This document shows, piece by piece, positions 1 through 9,602 of a DNA stretch of 64,000 nt. The stretch's first letter is position 1. The number at the start of each line of letters is the position of its first letter. Source of the DNA: JAMXLO01 sp963696645 (GTDB lineage: Bacteria > Pseudomonadota > Alphaproteobacteria > Acetobacterales > Acetobacteraceae); assembly GCA_963696645.1 (NCBI GenBank), contig CAVOKY010000005.1:1984001-2048000 (forward strand), read 5' to 3'. The translations under genes were made by a program, and so were the position numbers. Below the pieces are notes generated by a model that was given only the letters and a program-made list of their open reading frames with translations, was not told where the DNA came from and ran no database searches.

Positions 1-275
1 GGCAATATAATTTCCAATCAATCATTTGAGCGATCAACTTCAGTTATCTGCTCATCCCATGCTCGCCTTGGAGACAAGCCGCTGCGCCTGCATTGCCGGC
101 GTTCCAGCCCATCACCGCAATCCCCTCGTCGGCGCAGGGACAGCAGTATCCTCAATGTAACGAAACACTGAATTCAGTAACTCGATGCGACGTCAGGGTT
201 GCCGCGACAGCAGCGTGGCCCTTATGGCAGGGTTGTCGTCCCTAGAGCGGCCACAATGGAGCGTGACGATAGTTC
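1..275. other. Upstream region of the efflux operon, no gene seen
   Basis: This stretch precedes the RND efflux operon. Its first 50 bases are distinctly AT-rich compared with the rest of the window. I see no convincing open frame, tRNA or hairpin terminator in it. It presumably holds the operon promoter, but I cannot point to a specific -35/-10 pair. Confidence 0.4.
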
Positions 276-1667
276 ATGGATGAGCGCGTAGACCTACCGG
301 AGCACGGCGTCGAACCGGCGCCGGTGTCGCGCGAAACGCGGGTTGTCCGCCGGTCACGCCTGCGTGGTACGGTCATCCTGGCCATCCTGGTTGCTCTCGG
401 GTTGGGGGTTGGCTGGTATTGGTGGACCCACCACGCAGCGCAGCCCGTCGGCGCCGGGGCTGGCAGGAGCGCTGGGCAGACCCCGCCGCAGCCGGTTGGC
501 GCTGCCACCATCGACCGGGGCGATATCCGCATCATCCTCAACGAGCTCGGTACCGTTGCGTCGCTCGATACCGTCACGGTGCAGACGCAAATCAACGGAC
601 AACTGGTCGACGTCGGGTTCCAGGAAGGTCAGGTCGTCAAGAAGGGCGATTTTTTGGTACAGATCGACCCTCGGCCATATCAGGTGGCGCTGGAACAGGC
701 ACAGGGCACCCTCGCGCACGACCAGGGGCTGCTGGCGCAGGCGCAGACCGACCTGAAGCGCTATCAGACCTTGGGCCGCCAGGATTCGATCGCGCAGCAG
801 CAGGTGGATGACCAGCGCTTCCTGGTGGCGCAATACACCGGCACGGTGCAGACCGACCAGGGGTTGGTGGACAACGCCAAGCTGAACCTGGCCTATTGCC
901 ACATCGTCTCGCCGATAGACGGGCAGGTGGGACTGCGCCAGGTGGATCCCGGCAACTATGTGCAGACCAGCAGCACGACCGGCATTGTCGTGATCACCGA
1001 GATGCAGCCGATCTCGGTGCTGTTCTCGGTGCCCGAGGACAACCTGCCCGACATCATCGAGCGAGTGCACGCCGGCGCAACGCTGAGCGTCGATGCCTAT
1101 GACCGAGCCAATGTGCGCAAGCTGGCGACCGGACAGCTCAGCAATCTGGATAACCAGATCGACACGACCACGGGCACGGTCAAGTTGCGTGCGACTTTCA
1201 GCAATCCAGACGAGTTGCTGTATCCGAATCAGTTCGTCAATGCGCGCCTGCTGGTGAACACACTGCAGAATACGGTCAGGGTGCCGGTCGCCGCGGTGCA
1301 GCGCGGCGAGCCTGGCACATTCGTCTACGTGATCAATGCCAACGACACCGTGTCGGTGCGCCCGGTGAAGCTCGGGCCGACCGACGGCGGTTTCACGGCG
1401 GTGCTGTCGGGACTGCAGCCTGGCGAGAAGGTGGTGACGGATGGCACTGACCGATTGCGCGATGGCGCGAAGGTCACCGTACCGCCGCCGGCGCCCGCCG
1501 CGCCGCAAGACCAGGCGGCATCGGGCAGCCCGACCGGTCAGGCTGCTCCCGGTCCGGCTGCACCCGGTCAGACCGCACAGCCGGGCCAGACCGCACAGCC
1601 AGGCCAGCCGCCTGCCGAGCGCGGGCAGCATCAGGGCGGCCAGCACCGTCCACCACCGCCGCAATGA
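276..1667 (+). CDS. mdtA: RND efflux periplasmic adaptor (MdtA-like, HlyD/MFP family)
   Basis: Membrane fusion protein of a tripartite RND drug exporter; it would link the inner-membrane MdtB/MdtC pumps encoded downstream to the outer-membrane factor at 8142. The 463-residue protein has a short cytoplasmic N-terminus, a single membrane anchor at about residues 30-49 (VILAILVALGLGVGWYWW), a biotinyl/lipoyl-like half (around NGQLVDVGFQEGQVVKKGD), a coiled-coil hairpin rich in Gln/Ala (about 140-200), the second lipoyl half (IVSPIDGQVGLRQVDPGNYV) and beta-barrel domains. The C-terminus is a Pro/Gly/Gln/Ala-rich tail with PGQTAQ repeats, longer than in MdtA of enteric bacteria and probably disordered. 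The gap to the next gene is 34 bases, so it is first in the operon. Confidence 0.92.
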   Translation: MDERVDLPEHGVEPAPVSRETRVVRRSRLRGTVILAILVALGLGVGWYWWTHHAAQPVGAGAGRSAGQTPPQPVGAATIDRGDIRIILNELGTVASLDTVTVQTQINGQLVDVGFQEGQVVKKGDFLVQIDPRPYQVALEQAQGTLAHDQGLLAQAQTDLKRYQTLGRQDSIAQQQVDDQRFLVAQYTGTVQTDQGLVDNAKLNLAYCHIVSPIDGQVGLRQVDPGNYVQTSSTTGIVVITEMQPISVLFSVPEDNLPDIIERVHAGATLSVDAYDRANVRKLATGQLSNLDNQIDTTTGTVKLRATFSNPDELLYPNQFVNARLLVNTLQNTVRVPVAAVQRGEPGTFVYVINANDTVSVRPVKLGPTDGGFTAVLSGLQPGEKVVTDGTDRLRDGAKVTVPPPAPAAPQDQAASGSPTGQAAPGPAAPGQTAQPGQTAQPGQPPAERGQHQGGQHRPPPPQ

Positions 1668-1701
1668 TCCGCCGCACCCGGCCTGATCGAGCAAGCGCGG
1701 C

Positions 1702-4700
1702 ATGAGCCCGTCGCGCCCGTTCATCCTGCGGCCGGTCGCCACCACGCTGCTGATGGCCGCGATCATGCTGGTCGGCATCGTTGCCTACCGCTTCCTGCCG
1801 ATCTCCGCGCTGCCGGAAGTCGATTACCCGACCATCCAGGTGCAGACGTTCTATCCGGGTGCCAGTCCGGAGGTGATGACGTCCTCGGTGACTTCGCCGC
1901 TCGAAGTGCAGTTCGGCCAGATGCCCAGCCTGAACCAGATGTTCTCGACCAGTTCGGCCGGCGCATCGGTGATCACCCTGCAGTTCAGCCTGGATATCAG
2001 TCTGGACATCGCCGAACAGGAGGTGCAGGCGGCGATCAATGCGGCGGGCAACCTGCTGCCGTCCGATCTGCCGGCGCCACCAATCTACGCCAAGGTCAAC
2101 CCCGCCGATGCGCCGATCCTGACCCTGGCGCTGACCTCGAAGACCTTGCCGTTGACCGAGGTTGAGGACGCCGCCAACACGCGGCTGGCGCAGAAGATCT
2201 CGCAGCAGCCCGGCGTCGGCCTGGTCAGCATCAGCGGCGGCGAGCGGCCGTCGGTCCGGGTGCAGATCAATCCGCTCGCCCTGGCGGCCTACGGGCTGAA
2301 CGTCGACGATCTGCGTACCACCCTGGGCAATGCCAACGTCAACACGCCGAAGGGCAACTTCGATGGGCCGGCGCAGGCTTCCACAATCAATGCCAACGAC
2401 CAGATCACCGATCCCAGCCAGTACCTGAGTTTGGTGATCGCCTATCGTAACGGCGCGCCGGTGAAACTGAGCGACGTGGCCAGCGTGGCAAGCGGCCCGG
2501 AAAACACCAAGCTGGGTGCCTGGGCCAACACCACGCCGGCAGTGATTCTCAACGTGCAGCGCCAGCCAGGCGCCAACGTCATCCAGGTGGTGGACACCAT
2601 CAAGGCACTGCTGCCGCAACTCACGTCCACGCTGCCCGCCGCGGTGAGCGTCGCGGTGTTGACTGATCGCACCACGACGATTCGTGCCTCGGTCAGCGAC
2701 GTGGAATTCGAACTGTTCCTCGCCGTCGCGCTGGTCGTGCTGGTGATTTTCCTGTTCCTGCGCAACCTGCCGGCGACGATCATTCCCAGCCTGTCGGTGC
2801 CGCTGTCGCTCGTCGGCACCCTGGCGCTGATGTACCTGCTGGGTTTCAGCCTGGACAATCTGTCGCTGATGGCGCTGACCATCTCCACCGGTTTCGTGGT
2901 CGATGACGCCATCGTCATGATCGAGAATATTTCCCGGTATGTCGAAGCCGGCGAGGCGCCGCTGGCTGCCGCCCTGAAGGGCGCTGAACAGATCGGCTTC
3001 ACCATCATATCGCTGACCGTGTCGCTGATAGCCGTGCTGATTCCGCTGCTGTTCATGGGTGACGTGGTCGGCCGACTGTTCCATGAGTTCGCCATCACGC
3101 TGTCGGTGACCATCGTCATTTCCGCCGTGGTATCACTGACCCTGGTGCCCATGATGTGCGCCAGGCTGCTGCGCCACCGGCCTGACGCGCAGCGCAGCCG
3201 GTTCGACCTTTCGGCGGAACGCGGCTTCAACTGGGTGATCGGCCGATATGATCGCGCGTTGAACGTGGTGCTGGATCACCAGCCGCTGGTGCTGCTCGTT
3301 GCGTTCGTCACGTTGGTGGTGACCATCCTGCTGTATATCGTCGTGCCAAAGGGATTCTTTCCGGTCCAGGATACCGGGATCATCCAGGGCATTTCGGTGG
3401 CGGCGCAGACCACATCGTACGACGCGATGGCGCAGCACCAGCGGGACCTGGCCGCGGTGATCCTGAAAGACCCTGATGTTGTCAGCGTCAGTTCGTTCAT
3501 CGGCGTGGACGGCAGCAACACCACCCTGAACAGCGGGCGCTTCCTGATCAACCTGAAGCCCAAAGACGATCGCACGCTGAATGCGACGCAGATCGGGCGC
3601 CGCCTGCAGCAGGAAACCGGCGGTGTCGCGGGCGTTACTCTGTACCTGCAACCGGTACAGGACCTGACGATCGATGCTGCCATCAGCCGCACGCAATATC
3701 AGTTCGTGCTGGAGAACCCGAACCTGTCGGCGTTCACCGAGTGGGTACCGAAGCTGCTGACCCGGCTTCAGCAATTGCCTGCCATCACCAATGTCGCCAG
3801 CGACCTGCAGCAACAGGGGCTGGAGGCGAGCATTGTGATCGATCGGGAGACGGCGTCGCGATTCGGCATCACGCCTGCGACAGTGGACAATGCGCTGTAC
3901 GATCTGTTCGGCCAGCGAATCATCTCGACGATCTACACGCAGTCCAACCAGTATCGCGTCATCATGGAGGCTGACCCGTCGCTGCAGACCTCGCTGAATG
4001 CGCTGGCGGCCGTCCGCCTGCCTTCCGCGGCATCCGCCACCGGCCAGGTACCGCTGTCTGCCATCGCGCACGTGGAGCAGAAGCCAGGGCCGCTGCAGAT
4101 CAGTCATCTGGGGCAGTTCCCGGCCACGACGATTTCGTTCGATACCACGCCAAGTTCGTCGCTCGGGGCGGCCGTCAGCGAAATCCGCCAAGCGGAGAAG
4201 GACATCGACCTGCCGGAAAGCTTCGTCACTGCCTTTCAGGGAGCGGCTTCTGCCTTGGAGGCGTCGCTGTCGAACGAGCTGTTGCTGGTGCTGGCGGCGA
4301 TTGTCACTGTCTACATCGGTACTGGGCGTACTATACGAAAGCTTCATCCATCCGATCACGATTTTGTCCACCCTGCCGTCGGCCGGCGCTGGTGCGCTGG
4401 TGGCGTTGCTGATCGCCGGTGACGAAATCGATGTCATCTCGATCATCGGCATCATCCTGCTGATCGGCATCGTGAAGAAGAATGCCATCATGATGATCGA
4501 TTTTGCTCTGGTAGCCGAACGAGACGAGGGCAAGCCGCCGCGCGAGGCGATTCATCAGGCGTGCCTGCTGCGGTTCCGCCCGATCCTGATGACCACGATG
4601 GCGGCGATTCTGGGCGCATTGCCGCTGATGCTGGGCAACGGCACCGGATCGGAATTGCGCCGGCCACTGGGCGTGGCGATTGTCGGCGGCCTGATTGTCA

Positions 4701-4807
4701 GCCAGGTACTGACACTGTTCACCACGCCGGTGATCTACCTGATGTTCGACCGTCTGGCCTGGCGGCTGGCGGGCAGGGGCGCGGCGACCGGCAAGGCACC
4801 GACATGA
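1702..4807 (+). pseudogene. mdtB: RND efflux permease (MdtB-like), one-base frameshift
   Basis: Inner-membrane proton/drug antiporter subunit of an MdtABC-type pump. The first frame runs from ATG 1702 and would stop at 4422 after an out-of-family tail. The true continuation lies in the next frame and ends at 4807 (VLGVLYESFIHPITILSTLP onward). Comparison with the paralogue downstream places a single extra G at 4318/4319: the paralogue reads Tyr-Ile-Val-Leu-Gly, this gene reads atc-ggt-act. Removing one G restores a 1034-residue RND permease of normal length, with the N-terminal R-P-V-A-T-T helix, the transmembrane segment with FVVDDAIVMIENI, and the GIVKKNAIMMIDFAL segment near the C-terminus. 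It overlaps the next gene by ATGA. It is either an inactivated gene or a sequencing error; without the fix the last transmembrane helices are lost. Confidence 0.88.
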
Positions 4808-7800
4808 ACGTCTCGGCGCCGTTCATTGCGCGCCCGGTGGCCACCGCGCTGCTGACCGTCGGCATCGCGTTGGCGGGAATATTTGCGTTCTTCAAGTTGC
4901 CGGTCGCGCCGCTGCCGCAGGTGGATTTTCCCACCATCTCGGTGAATGCCTCGCTGCCCGGCGCCAGCCCCGACACGGTGGCAACCAGTGTCGCCAGCCC
5001 GCTTGAACGCCATCTCGGTCAGATCGCCGATGTGACGGAAATGACCTCGAGCAGTTCGGTCGGGCAGGCGCGCGTCGTGCTGCAATTCGGACTGGACCGT
5101 GACATCAACGGCGCGGCGCGAGACGTGCAGGCCGCCATCAACGCTGCACGTGCCGATCTGCCGACCAGCCTGCGCAGCAACCCGACCTATCGCAAGGTGA
5201 ACCCTGCGGATGCGCCGGTTTTGATCCTGGCGCTGACCTCGAAAACGCTGACGCGCGGCCAGATTTACGACGCCGCGACCAATGTGCTGTCGCAGCGCCT
5301 GTCGCAGATCACCGGCATTGGCCAGGTGATCATCGGCGGTGCGGCGTTGCCCGCGGTACGGGTGGAGTTGAACCCGAAGGCGCTGTTCAAATATGGCATC
5401 GGGCTCGAGGATGTGCGTGCCGCGCTGGCTTCGGCCAATGCAAACAGTCCGAAGGGGTCGATCGAGTTCAACCGGCTGCACTACCAGATTTATACCAACG
5501 ACCAGGCATCGCACGCGGCTGATTACCGTTCGCTGGTGATCGCCTATCGCAATGGCGCCGCGGTACGCTTATCCGACGTGGCGGACGTCGAGGATTCGGT
5601 CGAGAATCTGCGCAACGCCGGCCTTGCCAACGGCAAGCCCGCGGTGCTGGTGATCCTGTTCCGCCAGCCTGGCGCCAACATCATCGATACCGTGGACAGC
5701 GTGAAGGCGGCAATTCCGCAACTCATGGCGGCAATGCCGCATGACGTCGACCTGACGATCGCGAACGACCGCAGCACGACGATACGTACCAGCCTGCGCG
5801 ACACCGAGATGACCCTGCTGATCGCCGTCAGCCTGGTGACGCTGGTGGTGTTCCTGTCCCTGCGTAGCGCCCGCGCGACGGTGATCCCGGCGATCGCGGT
5901 GCCGGTCTCCATCATCGGCACGTTCGGCGCGATGTACTTGCTGGGCTATAGCCTGGACAATCTCTCGCTGATGGCGCTGACGGTTTCGACCGGTTTCGTG
6001 GTGGATGATGCGATCGTGGTGCTGGAGAACATCACTCGCCACATCGAGGCCGGCATGCCACGCGTGCAGGCGGCGCTGCTCGGTGCGCGCGAGGTCGGCT
6101 TCACCGTGATGTCGATCAGCTTTTCGCTGATCGCGGTGTTCCTGCCGATCCTGCTGATGGGAGGAATCGTCGGTCGGCTGTTCCGTGAGTTCGCCATGAC
6201 GTTGTCGCTCGCCATTCTGGTGTCGCTGGCGATCTCGCTTACCACCACCCCTATGATGTGCGCCATGTTCCTGCGACCCGGGGCGCGCCGTGAGGGCCCC
6301 AGGCGCCGCAGCCTGTTCGATCGCGCATTGTCGTTCTACGAGCGCAGCCTGGGCTGGTCGTTGCGCCACAGTGCCTGGGTGATGCTGGTGCTGCTGGCGA
6401 CAATCGTGCTGACGATCGTGCTGTATGTGATCGTGCCGAAAGGCTTCTTCCCGCAGCAGGACACCGGACGCATGATCGGCGGGCTGCAGGCCGACCAGAG
6501 CATCTCCTTCCAGGCGATGGAGAAAAAGCTCGGGCAGCTGATGACGATAGTGCAGCACGATCCGGCGGTGCAGAACGTGGTCGGTTTTACCGGACAGGGC
6601 AGCGGCGGTGCCGGCGGACAGGCCAACACCGGACGGGTCTTCGTCGCCCTGAAGCCGCTTTCACAACGTGTCGGCATCGATCAGGTGATGTCGCGGTTGC
6701 GCCGTGCGCTGTCGGTGGTGCCGGGGGCACAACTGTTCCTGATACCGCTCCAGGACATCGGCGTCGGTGGCCGGCAAACCAACGCCGCCTACCAGTACAC
6801 ATTGCAGGCTGACAGTACGGCGGTCCTGTACGAATGGGCACCGAAGCTGGTTACTGCGCTGCAACACAATCCGGTGCTACGCGACGTCAATTCCGATCAG
6901 CAGCAGAAAGGCCTGGAAACCGATCTGCTGATCGACCGCGCCACCGCGAGCCGGCTTGGGATCAGTGCCAGCCAGATCGACAACACGCTGTATGATGCGT
7001 TCGGCCAACGTCAGGTCTCCACAATCTACAGCGCGCAGAACCAGTACCATGTCGTGATGGAGGTGGAACCGCGCTACTGGCAGTCGCCTGAGACCCTGAG
7101 CGACATTTTTGTCAGCACCTCCGGTGGTCCTGCCAGCGGCACCGAGACGAGCAACGCAGTAGTGGGCACAGTAGCTGCCAAGACCTCGAAAGCCAGCAAC
7201 AACGCAGCGACCGCGGCCAGCATTGCGGGCAGTTCAGCGCGCAATGCGGCAACCAATGCGCTGGCCAACACCGGCAAGGGCAGCGCATCGTCCGGCGCCG
7301 CGGTCAGCACCAGCGAGGAGACGATGGTGCCGTTGGCAGCCTTCACCAAATTCGGTCCAGGCAACACGCCGCTGGCGGTAAACCATCAGGGATTGTTTGT
7401 TGCCACCACGATTTCCTTCAACCTGGCACCAGGCAAGTCGCTCGGCGACGCAACCGACGCGGTCGACAATGCGATGCGACGGATCGGCATGCCGGCGAGC
7501 ATCACGGGCAGTTTCCAGGGTACCGCTGAGACCTTTCAGGCTTCATTGAAAAGCGAACCGATCCTGATCGCAACTGCGCTGATCGCGGTCTACATCGTGC
7601 TGGGCGTGCTGTACGAGAGCTACATTCACCCGATCACGATACTGTCCACCCTGCCATCCGCCGGCATTGGCGCGTTGCTGGCGCTGCTGATATTCCGTAC
7701 CGAGTTCAGCATCATCGCGCTGATCGGCGTGATCCTGCTGATCGGCATCGTGAAGAAGAACGCCATCATGATGATCGACTTCGCGCTGGACGCGGAACGC

Positions 7801-8106
7801 ACACGCAACATGGACCCGCGCGATGCGATCTTCGAGGCCTGTAAGCTGCGCTTCCGGCCGATCATGATGACCACTAGTGCCGCGTTGCTGGGTGCGATGC
7901 CATTGGCCTTGAGCTTCGGCGACGGTGGCGAGCTGCGCCGGCCACTTGGCATTGCCATCGTCGGCGGATTGCTGGTGAGCCAGGTGCTCACGCTCTACAC
8001 CACGCCGGTGCTGTATCTTTATCTCGACCGTTTCCGGCTCGCGGCGCGACGCCGTTGGCAGCATGCGTTCCCGCGCCTGTCCGCAACGCCTGGGGCGGCG
8101 GAATGA
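4804..8106 (+). CDS. mdtC: RND efflux permease (MdtC-like) with long low-complexity insert
   Basis: Second RND permease; in MdtABC systems MdtB and MdtC form a heterotrimer. The start at ATG 4804 overlaps the previous stop (ATGA), and MNVSAPFIARPVATALL is the standard RND N-terminus. At 1100 residues it is about 60 longer than the family. The excess is a Ala/Ser/Thr/Asn-rich stretch at about residues 776-840 in the second periplasmic half, between LSDIFVST and MVPLAAFTKFGPG. Transmembrane motifs FVVDDAIVVLENI and GIVKKNAIMMIDFALDAER are intact. Unlike its neighbour the frame is continuous. Confidence 0.93.
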   Translation: MNVSAPFIARPVATALLTVGIALAGIFAFFKLPVAPLPQVDFPTISVNASLPGASPDTVATSVASPLERHLGQIADVTEMTSSSSVGQARVVLQFGLDRDINGAARDVQAAINAARADLPTSLRSNPTYRKVNPADAPVLILALTSKTLTRGQIYDAATNVLSQRLSQITGIGQVIIGGAALPAVRVELNPKALFKYGIGLEDVRAALASANANSPKGSIEFNRLHYQIYTNDQASHAADYRSLVIAYRNGAAVRLSDVADVEDSVENLRNAGLANGKPAVLVILFRQPGANIIDTVDSVKAAIPQLMAAMPHDVDLTIANDRSTTIRTSLRDTEMTLLIAVSLVTLVVFLSLRSARATVIPAIAVPVSIIGTFGAMYLLGYSLDNLSLMALTVSTGFVVDDAIVVLENITRHIEAGMPRVQAALLGAREVGFTVMSISFSLIAVFLPILLMGGIVGRLFREFAMTLSLAILVSLAISLTTTPMMCAMFLRPGARREGPRRRSLFDRALSFYERSLGWSLRHSAWVMLVLLATIVLTIVLYVIVPKGFFPQQDTGRMIGGLQADQSISFQAMEKKLGQLMTIVQHDPAVQNVVGFTGQGSGGAGGQANTGRVFVALKPLSQRVGIDQVMSRLRRALSVVPGAQLFLIPLQDIGVGGRQTNAAYQYTLQADSTAVLYEWAPKLVTALQHNPVLRDVNSDQQQKGLETDLLIDRATASRLGISASQIDNTLYDAFGQRQVSTIYSAQNQYHVVMEVEPRYWQSPETLSDIFVSTSGGPASGTETSNAVVGTVAAKTSKASNNAATAASIAGSSARNAATNALANTGKGSASSGAAVSTSEETMVPLAAFTKFGPGNTPLAVNHQGLFVATTISFNLAPGKSLGDATDAVDNAMRRIGMPASITGSFQGTAETFQASLKSEPILIATALIAVYIVLGVLYESYIHPITILSTLPSAGIGALLALLIFRTEFSIIALIGVILLIGIVKKNAIMMIDFALDAERTRNMDPRDAIFEACKLRFRPIMMTTSAALLGAMPLALSFGDGGELRRPLGIAIVGGLLVSQVLTLYTTPVLYLYLDRFRLAARRRWQHAFPRLSATPGAAE

Positions 8107-8141
8107 GTTGACTGCCGACTGCCGCCGCTCTTGCCCTGTGC

Positions 8142-9602
8142 GTGTTCACTGTCGGATGCATGGTTGGCCCCGACTACAAGCTGCCGGATGCGCCGGTCTC
8201 TGCCAACTTCAAGGAACTGAGCGGCTGGAAGCCTGCGCAGCCGAGGGATGCTGCGGACAAGGGTGATTGGTGGGCAATCTACCACGACCCAGAACTGGAC
8301 CGTCTGGAGCGGATGGTGGCGGTGTCCAACCAGACTGTGCAGCAATTCGAGGCGCAGTATCGCAACGCAGTTGCGCTGGTTGGTGAAGCGCGCGCCGGTT
8401 TGTTTCCCACCGTCGGGCTGACCGGCAACGCCTCGCGTAGCAGCGGCGGTGGTGGCAGCAGCGGCACCGCGCGCAGCTCCGCGAACCTCGCATCGAACGG
8501 CTTATCCAGCGGCAGCAGCAGTGGGCGTAGTTTTACGATCTACAGCGTCGAAGGCAACGTGTCCTGGACCTTGGATGTGTGGGGCAGCGTGCGACGCCAG
8601 ATCGAAAGCAGCGTTGCCGGCGCACAGGTCAGCGCTGCCGATCTGGCAAATGCCCAACTTTCGGCGCAGGCGACGCTGGCGACTGACTATTTTGATCTGC
8701 GTGCGGAAGATGCGCTGGCGCAATTGCTGCGCGAAACTGTCGATGCGTTTCAGCACGCGTTGCAGATTGTCCAGAACCAGTATCATGCGGGTACTGCCGC
8801 GAGCACCGATGTGGTGACCGCGTTGGCACAATTGCAGTCGACGCAGGCGCAGCTTGTCGGCGTTGGCGTGCAGCGCCAGCAATTCGAGCATGCCATCGCC
8901 GTGCTGACTGGCCACGCGCCGGCCGAGCTCACCATCGCGCCGGCGCTTCTGGCGAGTGCAGTGCCGGTGCTGCCGCCTGGGTTGCCGTCAGCGCTGCTCG
9001 AACGCAGGCCAGACATTGCCGCGGCGGAACGGCAGATGCAGGCGGACAACGCGCTGATCGGCGTGCAGATTGCCGCCTACTATCCCGACATTTCTCTGTC
9101 TGCACTCGGCGGTTTCATCGGCAATCCGCTGTCGCAACTGTTCACTGTCGCTAACCGTGTGTGGTCACTGGGCGCCTCGGCGAATGAAACGTTGTTTTCC
9201 GGCGGCGCGCGTCCGGCGGCGGTGGCGGCAGCGCGCGCGACCTACGACGCATCTGTCGCAACCTACCGGCAGGCTGTGCTGACCGCGTTTCAGCAGGTAG
9301 AGGATGCGTTGTCCAACCTGCGTATCCTGGAGCAGCAGGCGGCGGCGCAAGCGATCGCGGTTGATTCGGCGCAGAAGGCTGTGCAGGCCACCTTGAACGC
9401 ATACCGCGCCGGAACAGTTGCCTATACGAGCGTCATCACCGAGCAGACCTCGCTGCTGTCAGACCAACAGGCGGCGCTGGCGATCCAGCAAAGTCGTCTG
9501 GTCTCTAGCGTGGCGTTGGTCGAGGCGCTGGGCGGTGGCTGGTCCACGATCGCATTGCCTGAGCCGGATGTGGTGAAAGCCGCCAATCCGGTGTTTCCGT
9601 GA
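8142..9602 (+). CDS. Outer-membrane efflux lipoprotein (NodT/OprM family), damaged 5' end
   Basis: Outer-membrane channel for the pump upstream. The body is a typical NodT protein: MVGPDYKLPDAPVSANF after a Cys that fits a lipobox (FTVGC), two repeats with amphipathic helices, ERRPDIAAAERQMQADNALIGVQIAAYYPDISLS, and the C-terminal QQAALAIQQSRLVSSVALVEALGGGW. The natural start appears to be ATG 8103, overlapping the stop of the previous gene, but codon 3 is TGA (8109-8111). From 8112 the frame is open and encodes a hydrophobic signal peptide (LPTAAALALCVFTVGC). The only standard start left is GTG 8142, which would delete most of that signal peptide. Secretion is therefore doubtful unless an alternative start such as CTG 8112 is used or the TGA is an error. 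Confidence 0.88.
   Translation: MFTVGCMVGPDYKLPDAPVSANFKELSGWKPAQPRDAADKGDWWAIYHDPELDRLERMVAVSNQTVQQFEAQYRNAVALVGEARAGLFPTVGLTGNASRSSGGGGSSGTARSSANLASNGLSSGSSSGRSFTIYSVEGNVSWTLDVWGSVRRQIESSVAGAQVSAADLANAQLSAQATLATDYFDLRAEDALAQLLRETVDAFQHALQIVQNQYHAGTAASTDVVTALAQLQSTQAQLVGVGVQRQQFEHAIAVLTGHAPAELTIAPALLASAVPVLPPGLPSALLERRPDIAAAERQMQADNALIGVQIAAYYPDISLSALGGFIGNPLSQLFTVANRVWSLGASANETLFSGGARPAAVAAARATYDASVATYRQAVLTAFQQVEDALSNLRILEQQAAAQAIAVDSAQKAVQATLNAYRAGTVAYTSVITEQTSLLSDQQAALAIQQSRLVSSVALVEALGGGWSTIALPEPDVVKAANPVFP

Noticed and set aside
1474..3084. Long minus-strand frames opposite the efflux operon, for example at 1474-3084 and 354-1778
   Set aside because: They are antisense shadows in GC-rich coding DNA; their residues are Arg/His/Gln-rich with no family features, while the plus-strand genes are clear.
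8109..8111. TGA at codon 3 of the outer-membrane factor as selenocysteine
   Set aside because: The position is in the signal peptide, not a redox Cys site; a nonsense change or error is far simpler.
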